A stretch of DNA of 64,000 nt from Kiritimatiellaceae bacterium (lineage in GTDB: Bacteria > Verrucomicrobiota > Kiritimatiellia > Kiritimatiellales > Tichowtungiaceae): NCBI GenBank assembly GCA_013141415.1, contig JABFQY010000003.1:566226-630225 (forward strand). The letters run 5' to 3'. The notes beneath the pieces are model-generated. The model saw nothing but the letters and a program-made list of their open reading frames with translations. It made no database searches and was not told the DNA's origin. Within the stretch, counting starts at the first letter, position 1. Each line of letters begins with the position of its first letter. The position numbers were made by a program, and so were the translations under genes. Shown here one piece after another: positions 26,817-34,461 of this stretch.

Positions 26817-26895
26817 TGGAGTATCGGAGTTCTGCATACATGAGAAGCAAACCCAACAACTCCCATACTCCAACACTCCCATACTCCATTACTCC
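26810..26895. repeat. 21-bp inverted repeat spanning the aroF-aguA junction
   Basis: Bases 26810-26830 and 26875-26895 are inverted copies with 20 of 21 matches, and the right arm word (ACTCCCATACTCCA) is repeated in the loop at about 26859-26872. The element covers the DAHP synthase stop and the first 27 codons of the next gene, so the N-terminus of agmatine deiminase is encoded by repeat sequence. Confidence 0.8.
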
Positions 26896-27898
26896 CTCCC
26901 TTCGCCTTCCCGCCGAATGGGAGCCGCAGGATGCCGTACTGATCTGCTGGCCGCACGCACAAACCGCCTGGGCTCCGTACCTGAATGAAGTCGAAGCGGT
27001 CTTCATGGATATTGCCGAAGCCGTGACGCGTTTTGAAAAACTGATCGTCGTCGTTCCCGATGAAGAGTGCATGCGAACCAAACTGGCGGCGCGCGGTATC
27101 AACATGAAAAATGTCGCGCTGTACGAAATTGAATCCAACGACGTCTGGGCGCGCGACTTCGGGCCGATCACGATTTATGAAAACGGTCAGCCGATCCTGC
27201 TCGATTTCACCTTCAACGGCTGGGGCGGAAAATTTAAAGCCGGACTCGATAATCAGATCAGCACCAAACTTTATGCGGCCGGCGCTTTCGGCAATACGCC
27301 GCTGCGTACCGTTGACCTGATTCTCGAAGGCGGAAGCATCGAAAGCGACGGCGAAGGAGCCTTGCTGACGACTGCCGAATGTCTGTTGAATCCGAATCGC
27401 AACGCACAGTTTAACAAAGCGCAGATCGAACAGCTGTTAACCGATGAACTGGAGATCAAAAACTTCCATTGGCTGGAAAACGGCGGGCTGGCCGGCGACG
27501 ATACAGACGCACATATCGACACCCTCGCCCGGTTCTGCCCCGACAGCACCGTTCTCTATATGCAATGTCCCGACCCGGCCGACGAACACTATCCGGCACT
27601 CCGCAACATGGAAGACGAGCTGAAAAAAAGGCCGTACCGTCTGATTCCTCTCCCGTGGCCAGCGGCGAAATTCGACGGCTCCGGCAAACGCCTGCCCGCC
27701 ACCTACGCCAATTTCCTCGTCATCAACGGCGCCGTGCTGGTTCCAACCTATAATGACCCCGCCGATTCCCAAGCCTTGGAAACCGTCGGAAAAGCATTCC
27801 CGAACCGTGAAATCATCGGTATAGACTGTTCCATACTGATTCTGCAGCACGGCTCGCTTCATTGCGTGACGATGCAGATTCCCAAAGGAGTTTTGTGA
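26816..27898 (+). CDS. aguA: Agmatine deiminase
   Basis: Hydrolyses agmatine to N-carbamoylputrescine and ammonia, a step of putrescine synthesis from arginine. Family features: LPAEWEPQDAVLICWPHAQTAW at the start of the conserved region, NDVWARDFGPI, LEGGSIESDGEGALLTT, DDTDAHIDTLARF and the catalytic Cys near the C-terminus in GSLHCVTMQIPKG. About 28 residues before LRLPAEW derive from the inverted repeat, and no start codon exists after that repeat, so the extension is translated from ATG 26816 or 26840. Coupled upstream (TAATG) and downstream (TGATG, with aguB). Confidence 0.94.
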   Translation: MEYRSSAYMRSKPNNSHTPTLPYSITPSLRLPAEWEPQDAVLICWPHAQTAWAPYLNEVEAVFMDIAEAVTRFEKLIVVVPDEECMRTKLAARGINMKNVALYEIESNDVWARDFGPITIYENGQPILLDFTFNGWGGKFKAGLDNQISTKLYAAGAFGNTPLRTVDLILEGGSIESDGEGALLTTAECLLNPNRNAQFNKAQIEQLLTDELEIKNFHWLENGGLAGDDTDAHIDTLARFCPDSTVLYMQCPDPADEHYPALRNMEDELKKRPYRLIPLPWPAAKFDGSGKRLPATYANFLVINGAVLVPTYNDPADSQALETVGKAFPNREIIGIDCSILILQHGSLHCVTMQIPKGVL

Positions 27899-28779
27899 TG
27901 GAAAAACTAATCGTCGGACTGGTTCAACAGTCGTGTACCGCCGACCGCAAGGCCAACATTGAAAAAAGCATCACCGCCATCCGCCGTTGCGCGGAACAAG
28001 GCGCGAAGCTGGTCGCGTTACAGGAACTTCACACCGGCCTCTATTTCTGCCAAACCGAAGATACGCAAAATTTTGAACTCGCCGAAAAAATTCCCGGCCC
28101 GTCCACCCAAACATTCGGCGAACTGGCGAAAGATCTCGGTATTGTCATCGTCACTTCACTGTTTGAAAGACGCGCGGCGGGCCTTTACCACAACGCCGCC
28201 GTGGTGATTGAAAGCGACGGAACAATCGCCGGCAAATACCGCAAGATGCACATTCCAGACGACCCCGGTTATTACGAAAAATTTTACTTCACTCCCGGCG
28301 ACCTCGGCTTTACGCCGATCAAAACGTCGGTCGGCACGCTCGGCGTGCTGGTTTGCTGGGATCAGTGGTATCCGGAAGCCGCGCGCCTGATGGCGATGGC
28401 GGGCGCGGAAATTCTGATTTATCCGACGGCGATCGGCTGGGATCCGAACGAAAAGGAAGGCGAAAAAGCGCGTCAGCGCGAGGCGTGGATCACGATTCAG
28501 CGTTCGCATGCCATCGCCAACGGCATTCCGGTTTTGAGTGTCAATCGTACCGGTTTCGAACCTTCTCCCTGCGGCAATGGCGGCGCGCAGTTTTGGGGAT
28601 CGAGTTTTGTCGCCGGATGCCAAGGTGAACTGCTGGCGCAGGCAAAACCAGACGGAGAAACCGAACTGGTCGTTGAACTTGACGGCAAGCGCAGTGAAAC
28701 CGTCCGGCGCGCATGGCCGTTCCTGCGCGACCGGCGGATCGACGCCTACAGCGGACTTACCGCCCGCTTTCTGGATTAG
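27898..28779 (+). CDS. aguB: N-carbamoylputrescine amidase
   Basis: Converts N-carbamoylputrescine to putrescine, CO2 and ammonia, completing the agmatine route. A nitrilase-superfamily enzyme with the Glu-Lys-Cys triad visible in LQELHTGLYF, GKYRKMHIPDDP and LVCWDQWYPEAAR. 293 aa from ATG 27898, which overlaps the aguA stop by one base (TGATG). The preceding AAAGGAG is a good ribosome site. No ornithine decarboxylase appears in the window. Confidence 0.95.
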   Translation: MEKLIVGLVQQSCTADRKANIEKSITAIRRCAEQGAKLVALQELHTGLYFCQTEDTQNFELAEKIPGPSTQTFGELAKDLGIVIVTSLFERRAAGLYHNAAVVIESDGTIAGKYRKMHIPDDPGYYEKFYFTPGDLGFTPIKTSVGTLGVLVCWDQWYPEAARLMAMAGAEILIYPTAIGWDPNEKEGEKARQREAWITIQRSHAIANGIPVLSVNRTGFEPSPCGNGGAQFWGSSFVAGCQGELLAQAKPDGETELVVELDGKRSETVRRAWPFLRDRRIDAYSGLTARFLD

Positions 28780-28784
28780 TTTTT

Positions 28785-28823
28785 GTTTGCAAAACGAATG
28801 GATTATCCATACATTTTGCAAAC
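28785..28823. promoter_or_regulatory. 39-bp dyad, candidate AbiEi operator
   Basis: A symmetric sequence centred on 28804: outer arms GTTTGCAAAA (28785-28794) and TTTTGCAAAC (28814-28823), inner arms ATGGAT and ATCCAT, 17 of 19 base pairs matching. It starts 6 bp after aguB ends and stops 8 bp before the AbiEi start. AbiEi antitoxins are known to repress their own operon by binding inverted repeats in the promoter. Confidence 0.65.
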
Positions 28824-28831
28824 GAAACCTA

Positions 28832-29629
28832 ATGAAGCCCTACTTAGACAGCTATATCGAATCGTTGCTATCCAGCGGGCGCTACTTCTTTACCCGCAAT
28901 GAACTGCATGAAAAGTTCAATGCAAATGAAGCGGCGATACGGCAATGTTTGCAACGACTGACCCGGAATAAGCTGATTCTTCAGATTCGAAATGGATTTT
29001 ACGTCATCATCCCGCCGGAGCACCGAAACGCAGGAATTCTGCCGCCGGAAATGTTCATGGAGGATTTCATGCGTTACCTGAACCGTCCGTATTATGCCGG
29101 ACTTCTGTCGGCAGCCGCATTGCACGGAGCCGGACACCAGCAACCGCAGACTTTTTCGGTCATCACCATCCGACCGCCGATTCGCCCGATTCAATATAAC
29201 AACCTGAAAATCTGCTTCCCGGTTAAATCGGAAATGCCGCAGACCGGCATCGAACAGAAAAAAACTCCGGCCGGATACGTCGCCGTATCCTCGCCGGAAC
29301 TGACTGCACTCGACCTGATGATTTATCTGAAACAGTCCGGAGGACTTCCGGCGGTAACCGCGGTGCTGGAAGAATTGAGTGAACTGCTGACCCCTGCGAA
29401 GTTAAAGCAGGTCGTCGGCGATTCCGTTCCATCCACTGCATTGCAACGCCTTGGCTTTGTGCTGGATGAAATCCTCAATAAGAAGGAGCTGGCTGATATA
29501 CTTTACACCGAACTGCTGGCCCGCAATTTCTTCCACATCCCGCTCAATCCATCCGCCGATAAAGCGAACAGCCCCGTCAGCAAAAAGTGGAAAGTGTCCA
29601 TTAACGTCGATCTGGAGGCTGAGCTGTGA
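28832..29629 (+). CDS. abiEi: AbiEi-type antitoxin (type IV toxin-antitoxin)
   Basis: A 265-aa antitoxin of the AbiE family, expected to repress its operon and to counter the toxin without direct contact (type IV). The N-terminal winged helix (YFFTRNELHEKFNANEAAIRQ, then LQRLTRNKLILQIRNGFYVI) is the DNA-binding part. The central PYYAGLLSAAALHGAGHQQP and PAGYVAVSSPELTALDLM blocks are typical of AbiEi. Start at ATG 28832; the open frame back to 28538 only overlaps aguB. Its stop overlaps the toxin GTG start by 4 bp. Confidence 0.92.
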   Translation: MKPYLDSYIESLLSSGRYFFTRNELHEKFNANEAAIRQCLQRLTRNKLILQIRNGFYVIIPPEHRNAGILPPEMFMEDFMRYLNRPYYAGLLSAAALHGAGHQQPQTFSVITIRPPIRPIQYNNLKICFPVKSEMPQTGIEQKKTPAGYVAVSSPELTALDLMIYLKQSGGLPAVTAVLEELSELLTPAKLKQVVGDSVPSTALQRLGFVLDEILNKKELADILYTELLARNFFHIPLNPSADKANSPVSKKWKVSINVDLEAEL

Positions 29630-30402
29630 TTCCCCGCGCCTTTATTACCGCATGGAAACAGACCGCGCCGTGGGTCAGCGATGCGCAGGTGGAGCAGGAT
29701 CTGGTGATTTCCCGATCATTGGTCGAACTTTTTTCCGACGGTCTGCTCGCGAACACGCTCGCCTTTCGCGGCGGCACAGCCCTGCATAAACTCTATTTTT
29801 CTCCCGCTCCGCGCTACTCCGAAGATATTGATCTGGTTCAAATCCGCCCCGAACCGATCGGGCCGGTTGTTGACCGGCTCCGCAAGCTGTTCCATTTTCT
29901 TGACGCTCCGAAAATCAAACAAAAGGATCGCAACACCACCCTGCTCTTCCGGTTTCAAACCGAGGTCGAACCGGTGATCAATATGCGGCTGAAAATTGAG
30001 ATCAACTGCCGTGAACATCAATTCGTTTTCGGCCCGGTCAAAAAAAGTTATTCCGTTGACTCGCCGTGGTTCAGCGGCAAAGTTGATCTCACCACCTTTA
30101 AACTGGAAGAACTTCTGGCGACTAAAGTCAGGGCCCTCTACCAACGGCGCAAAGGTCGCGACCTGTTCGATCTCTGGTACGCCGACCAGCACACCGCTAT
30201 CAACTGGCCAGTTGTCATGCAGGCCTTTCATCAGATCATGGAAACTGACGGCACGCCAGTAACGGAAAAGCAGCTCCGGCTCAACCTTGAAGAAAAACTG
30301 GCACATCCTGACTTCCTGACCGACATCAGCAATCTGCTGAGACCGGAAATCCGGTTTGAGACAAAAAGCGTGAGTCCTAATTTCTTGTGGAGCGAAAAAT
30401 GA
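29626..30402 (+). CDS. abiEii: AbiEii-type nucleotidyltransferase toxin
   Basis: A 258-aa toxin of the AbiEii/MenT group. The nucleotidyltransferase signature LAFRGGTALHKLYF is followed by RYSEDIDLVQI, which gives the catalytic acidic pair. LEELLATKVRALYQRRKGRDLFDLWYA is the second conserved block. Related enzymes transfer nucleotides to tRNA acceptor ends, which would stop translation. GTG start (29626) inside the antitoxin stop. The stop overlaps the rsgA start as ATGA. Phage-abortive function is known for the family; activity here is inferred. Confidence 0.93.
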   Translation: MIPRAFITAWKQTAPWVSDAQVEQDLVISRSLVELFSDGLLANTLAFRGGTALHKLYFSPAPRYSEDIDLVQIRPEPIGPVVDRLRKLFHFLDAPKIKQKDRNTTLLFRFQTEVEPVINMRLKIEINCREHQFVFGPVKKSYSVDSPWFSGKVDLTTFKLEELLATKVRALYQRRKGRDLFDLWYADQHTAINWPVVMQAFHQIMETDGTPVTEKQLRLNLEEKLAHPDFLTDISNLLRPEIRFETKSVSPNFLWSEK

Positions 30403-31430
30403 GCAGTCCTGAAACCTTAGAAGAATTTGGTTTTAATACGTGGTTCAAGGAACAGGCCGACGCTTCTGTTTCCAAGGACTGCAAGCCGGCCCGCATTACC
30501 GCCGTACACAAAGGCTGGTGCGACATCAGCGACGGCACCGAAACCCGTCCGGCAAAAACCACCGGCAAGTTGCGCCGCGAGGCCCGCACCACCAATGACT
30601 ATTTGACAGTCGGCGACTGGGTGCTGGCGACCAATTTTGACGGCGGCGATTTCGCGATGATTCACTCCGTGCTGGAACGGCAGAATACGCTGAAGCGCAA
30701 AACGGCGGGCAAAGAAGTCAGCCACCAGCTGATCGCCGCCAATATCGACACGGCCTTCGTGGTTCATACGCTGGACAAGGGATTTAATCTGCCGAAGCTG
30801 GAGCGCTATCTTTCCATCGTGAACGAGAGCGGCATCGAACCGGTCGTTCTGCTCACCAAAAAAGACCTGCTGTCCGCCACAGAACTGAAAGAGCGTTTGG
30901 CTGAAGTGGAAGCCCGCCTGACGAACGTACCGGTTTTCGCTTTCAGCAACACCAACGGTTCTGGCCTGAAAAAAGTTCAGAAACTTTTCCAGCGCGGAAA
31001 AACATACTGTCTGATCGGCGCGTCCGGAGTCGGCAAAACCTCGCTGATCAACAGCTTGTTTGGCGAAGAGGATTTATATTTCACCCTGCCCGTCCGTGAA
31101 AGCGACGGCAAAGGCATTCATACCACGACGTGGCGCGAACTGATCGTGCTGAATAACGGTGCGCTGGTAATCGACACGCCCGGCATGCGTGAACTCGGCC
31201 ATCTGGATACCGGCGCCGGAATCAAAGATACCTTTGAAGAACTCACTGCGCTGGAAGGTCAGTGCCGGTTCAGAGATTGTGCGCACACCAAAACCAAAGG
31301 CTGCGCGATTGAAGCGGCGGTTGAAGCCGGAACGATTCCGAAAGCGCGCTACGAAAACTTTATCCGCATGCGGCAGGAAACCGCCGCCAACGAAAAATCC
31401 CTGCGCGAACAGAAGTGGAAGAATAAGTAG
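30399..31430 (+). CDS. rsgA: Ribosome small-subunit biogenesis GTPase RsgA
   Basis: A circularly permuted GTPase that matures and checks the 30S subunit. Order visible: OB-like domain (VGDWVLATNFDGGDFAMIHSVL), G4 motif LLTKKDL, then G1 GASGVGKTSLIN and G3 DTPGMRE, and a C-terminal zinc site CRFRDCAHTKTKGCA. 343 aa. The ATG (30399) lies in ATGA with the AbiEii stop and has GGAG 6 bp upstream, so it is preferred to the GTG at 30387. A housekeeping gene coupled to a toxin is unusual. It converges with the next gene with one base between stops. Confidence 0.94.
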   Translation: MSSPETLEEFGFNTWFKEQADASVSKDCKPARITAVHKGWCDISDGTETRPAKTTGKLRREARTTNDYLTVGDWVLATNFDGGDFAMIHSVLERQNTLKRKTAGKEVSHQLIAANIDTAFVVHTLDKGFNLPKLERYLSIVNESGIEPVVLLTKKDLLSATELKERLAEVEARLTNVPVFAFSNTNGSGLKKVQKLFQRGKTYCLIGASGVGKTSLINSLFGEEDLYFTLPVRESDGKGIHTTTWRELIVLNNGALVIDTPGMRELGHLDTGAGIKDTFEELTALEGQCRFRDCAHTKTKGCAIEAAVEAGTIPKARYENFIRMRQETAANEKSLREQKWKNK

Positions 31431-31431
31431 C

Positions 31432-32115
31432 CTACGGCTGTTCCATCAGCCTGCCGAAAAACGCCGGAACCGGAGCTTCGAAACCCATCCGCTTTCTGCT
31501 GTGCGGATGATTGAATGCGATGCGGCGGGAGTGCAGAGCCATCCGCTCAAACTTTTTTCCTTTGGGGCCGTACTTCGTGTCGCCGACCACCGGATGACCG
31601 AGTTCGGCCAAATGAACACGGATCTGATTCTTCCGGCCTGTCAGCAGATTGATTTTCAGTTCGCTGAACAGTTTGTTTTCCCGCACGACGGTGTACTGCG
31701 TCTCCGACCACTTCCCTTTCGTCTGGTCGGTTGAATAGACAAACTGATCGTCATTTTCCGCCAGATAACTCGAAAGCGTTCCGGATTTCTGCGCCAGCGA
31801 TCCGTTGGCGATGGCCAAATATTCTTTCTCTACTTCCTTCCAGTGATCTTTGAGATGCTGCTGAACGGCTTCGGTCTTGGCGAAGATCAGCAGGCCGGAT
31901 GTTTCGCGGTCGAGCCGGTGAACCACAAAGGCACGCAACCGGGAACGGGCCGCGCCTTTACGCAAATAATCGGTCAAAACCCGTTCGGCAGTTTGCGTTT
32001 CGTCGCGGTGAAAACTCATCGTCAGCAGACCGGGCTCTTTGTTGATCACCAGCAGGTCGCGGTCTTCAAAAAGAATTTCCAATCCTCGCGGACGGTGTTT
32101 GCGCGGCGTTTTCAT
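31432..32115 (-). CDS. RluA-family RNA pseudouridine synthase
   Basis: Isomerises uridine to pseudouridine in rRNA or tRNA. The catalytic Asp is in VVHRLDRETSGLLIFAKT, with LLTGRKNQIRVHLAELGHPVVGDTKYG as the second conserved block. At 227 aa there is no N-terminal S4 domain, as in RluA/RluC-short or TruC-like members, so the target base is not predictable. Last gene of the hisI operon; its ATG overlaps the preceding stop by 4 bp. Confidence 0.93.
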   Translation of the reverse strand: MKTPRKHRPRGLEILFEDRDLLVINKEPGLLTMSFHRDETQTAERVLTDYLRKGAARSRLRAFVVHRLDRETSGLLIFAKTEAVQQHLKDHWKEVEKEYLAIANGSLAQKSGTLSSYLAENDDQFVYSTDQTKGKWSETQYTVVRENKLFSELKINLLTGRKNQIRVHLAELGHPVVGDTKYGPKGKKFERMALHSRRIAFNHPHSRKRMGFEAPVPAFFGRLMEQP

Positions 32116-32579
32116 GAAACAGATAAAATCTTTCCGGTTGAGCCGGCGCGGAATGAAAATTTACCGCCCGGCTTTTTGTCCATCAGCGCCGCACCGATCG
32201 GCGACGACGGGGTAATCACACTGACCGCGAGTCCTTCAAAATTAACCTCGATGCCGCCGGCGCACGGCAGCAGAAAGCAAAGCATCTTTTCCTTATCCAG
32301 TTCTGTCTCAACCAGCGCGCCAACGCCGATAGGCAAACTGTCATAAACCGGAATCATGAAGGTACGCAACGTTTCGAGATCAGCGACCAGCGCTTTAAAC
32401 TGCATGGCGTGGCCGCGCGCCAGATAGGACGATTCCAGCCCGCAGGTGTCCCACTTGGTTTCGGCGCGCGCCTCGCCATCGGTCGCGCCAGCGGAAGCCT
32501 GCTGATTCGCCGCCCGCTGACGGCGGAGATCGTTCTCCAGTTCGGTAATCACGGCACGCAGCAGAGCGGTTTTATTCAT
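32112..32579 (-). CDS. GreA/GreB-type transcription factor
   Basis: A 155-aa protein with the GreA/GreB C-terminal domain (VSVITPSSPIGAALMDKKPGGKFSF), which binds the RNA polymerase secondary channel. The N-terminal part (MNKTALLRAVITELENDL...) is predicted helical but shorter and more diverged than canonical GreA, so it may be an Rnk-like or specialised member rather than the main cleavage factor. Start overlaps the acetyltransferase stop (4 bp), and the stop overlaps the next gene, in a tightly packed operon. Confidence 0.85.
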   Translation of the reverse strand: MNKTALLRAVITELENDLRRQRAANQQASAGATDGEARAETKWDTCGLESSYLARGHAMQFKALVADLETLRTFMIPVYDSLPIGVGALVETELDKEKMLCFLLPCAGGIEVNFEGLAVSVITPSSPIGAALMDKKPGGKFSFRAGSTGKILSVS

Positions 32580-33697
32580 TTGTGCGCCTTAAGCATGCGG
32601 GCCGCGGAACAAATCAACGCCGAAAAAACCGGAATGCGGGGGAACACAACCAGATCGTAAAGCGAACGACCCTGGACGTTCCATTCCTTATGCCAGTCGC
32701 AAACCGCCATGCAGTTGATTTCGTCCACATCGCCCTGCGCGATGGAATTTTCAATCACCTTGGCGAACAGAAGATTGCCCGGCGTGCAAAACGAATAGTC
32801 GTCGCGGTAACCGATTTTAATCACATACAGCGTGCGGTTAATCCGCATGGCAAAGTGCGCGGCAATCGTTTTCCCATCCGCTTCCAGAAAATTCCACTCC
32901 ATCCAGCCGTGCCGCTCGAGCCGTTCTGCCGCCGCGAGAAAAAGTGCGGCGTTCTCTCTGTCGTCTTGAATCGCCGAATTCCGCTCGCCCTTCCAGCCGC
33001 TGCTCTCAACCTCCATAAAGTGCGCCAGATTTTCAGCGACCGTCCGGCTGGTTTCGCGGAGGAGAAAACGGACGTCCGGCAGCTCCTCGAGTTTGCGCCC
33101 GCGCCGCTTGAGCTGACGGCGAAAGCCGTGCGACAGCCCTTCGTGGTACGCATTGTAATCTACCGGAAGCCGGATAAAGTTTTCCGCGCCCGCCGGACGG
33201 CAGACCGCAGAACATTCCTTCTGCTTAAAGCAAATCATGGACGGCGAACTGTCCGGCAGCGACCGGAACCGGATCAGCGGCCAGCCTTTGCGCGAAACCT
33301 GAAGATGCTTAATGAATGTTCCGAGCAGATTTTCCCGTCCGCGCAAAGTCAGACAGTCAACCGATGCCGTATGCAGAAGATCATGCGGCATTTTAAACAG
33401 CAGAACCGGACGGAGCGGCAGTTTGTACGAACGAACCGTAATCAGTGGAAGCACGCCGACCAGCCGGTCGCCTTCGTACGCAAAAAGGCAGAGCCAGCGT
33501 TCGCCGGGAATCAGCCGGTGTTCAAAAAACGCGCTGATCCACGGATACGACAGCATCGGCGAGGCGGTGGTCGATTGAAGCAGCAGCTCCGCCCAGGCAT
33601 CGGCATGTTTCCCAAGCTCCGGAAACGTATCCACCTCAACGATCCGGAGGCTTCCGGACGGCGAGGCGGATTCGTCTGGCTGGAGCCGTGCTTTCAT
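32576..33697 (-). CDS. BcsL/CelD-type GNAT acetyltransferase
   Basis: A 373-aa protein of the GNAT group often annotated as cellulose biosynthesis protein CelD/BcsL and related to FemAB. Visible blocks: SPMLSYPWISAFFEHR and GDRLVGVLPLI near the N-terminus, LSHGFRRQLKRRGRKLEEL in the middle, and DGKTIAAHFAMRINRTLYVIKIGYRDDYSFCTPGNLL as the acyl-CoA-type core. Such enzymes often act in polysaccharide or peptide-glycan modification, but the substrate is unknown. The ATG overlaps the hisI stop (TGATG). Confidence 0.82.
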   Translation of the reverse strand: MKARLQPDESASPSGSLRIVEVDTFPELGKHADAWAELLLQSTTASPMLSYPWISAFFEHRLIPGERWLCLFAYEGDRLVGVLPLITVRSYKLPLRPVLLFKMPHDLLHTASVDCLTLRGRENLLGTFIKHLQVSRKGWPLIRFRSLPDSSPSMICFKQKECSAVCRPAGAENFIRLPVDYNAYHEGLSHGFRRQLKRRGRKLEELPDVRFLLRETSRTVAENLAHFMEVESSGWKGERNSAIQDDRENAALFLAAAERLERHGWMEWNFLEADGKTIAAHFAMRINRTLYVIKIGYRDDYSFCTPGNLLFAKVIENSIAQGDVDEINCMAVCDWHKEWNVQGRSLYDLVVFPRIPVFSALICSAARMLKAHK

Positions 33698-34110
33698 CAA
33701 CGGTCAGTGTTTTCGAGCTGAAGAGTGCCGAAGTCAATTTTGCGGTAGTAGCAGTTGCGCGGCTGGCCTGCGTCGTTCTTGGTGTGGCAGATTCCGCCGC
33801 GATTCGGACGGACGATGAACAGCAGTGAGTTCTGCTCGCAGTTGACGCGCGCTTCGAGCAGCTCAAAGGTTTCGCCGGAGGTCAGACCTTTGATCCAAAG
33901 CTCCTGCCGCGACGAACTCCACAGCACCAGCATCTTGCGCTTCAGCGATTCTTCGAACGCCAGCTTATTGATGTAGGCGACCAGAATCACTTCCTTGGTA
34001 TCGGCGTGCTGAACGGCAACCGGAATAATTCCCTTGGTGCCGGCAACCGCCTTCTCCAGCTTGTTCCAGTCGAGTTCGAGTTTCTGCCCTTCTTCCAATT
34101 CCTTGCTCAT
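33697..34110 (-). CDS. hisI: Phosphoribosyl-AMP cyclohydrolase
   Basis: Opens the ring of phosphoribosyl-AMP, third step of histidine synthesis. Typical motifs: VILVAYINKLAFEESL, LWSSSRQELWIKGLTSGE, and the zinc/magnesium site NCEQNSLLFIV plus GGICHTKNDAGQPRNCYYR. 137 aa with no fused HisE domain. Start at 34110 is supported by GGAG 7 bp upstream. The 351-bp stretch to the next gene (34111-34461) contains a REP pair and a hisF 3' remnant. Confidence 0.94.
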   Translation of the reverse strand: MSKELEEGQKLELDWNKLEKAVAGTKGIIPVAVQHADTKEVILVAYINKLAFEESLKRKMLVLWSSSRQELWIKGLTSGETFELLEARVNCEQNSLLFIVRPNRGGICHTKNDAGQPRNCYYRKIDFGTLQLENTDR

Positions 34111-34171
34111 GATTTTCTCCGTTTGAAGACCGGCAATATACACAGCCGCCCTGAACCCTGCCAGTCTTAAG

Positions 34172-34314
34172 GTAGACGCGACGCCCTCGTCGCGTTGCTC
34201 CAGGTGGAATGCGCCGTCTCGGCGCGTTTAAGCGTGCACAGAGTGCCCGCTCCACCTTTGGATGGTTACAGCTATCTCAACCACAGATAAACGCGACGAG
34301 GGCGTCGCGTCTAC
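34172..34314. repeat. Paired REPs with perfect 25-bp inverted ends
   Basis: Bases 34172-34196 and 34290-34314 are perfect 25-bp inverted copies. Each copy starts GTAG and then forms its own hairpin (ACGCGACG-ccct-CGTCGCGT). This is two REPs in tail-to-tail arrangement with GTAG ends outward, about 93 bp apart; the inside holds a weaker inverted repeat around CAGGTGGA/TCCACCT. Confidence 0.8.
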
Positions 34315-34321
34315 ATTTCTC

Positions 34322-34388
34322 CTGCCCTATTGAGCGCAGGTATTCTTTGATCTGGCGGATGGTGAATTCACCGAAACGGAAAGTTCGC
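34322..34388 (-). pseudogene. Remnant of a hisF 3' end
   Basis: Read on minus, 34322-34388 gives [19 protein letters not shown], almost the C-terminus of HisF ([18 protein letters not shown] in the intact copy at 35463-35515). DNA identity is high but with several synonymous and conservative changes, so it is a diverged copy, not a fresh duplication. It lies just upstream of hisI, where the original hisF would be expected. Confidence 0.7.
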
Positions 34389-34461
34389 TTTGTAATCCGA
34401 CCCGTCAATCGTTACTCTGCAACGGTTTTCATCAAGGAAGTTACCGACGAAAGGATTCACC

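Noticed and set aside
28538..28831. N-terminal extension of the AbiEi reading frame
   Set aside because: It overlaps aguB in another frame and the family N-terminus begins at 28832, just after the dyad.
34172..34314. MITE with 25-bp terminal inverted repeats
   Set aside because: Each end is itself a GTAG plus hairpin unit and no target-site duplication is seen, so a REP pair is the better reading.
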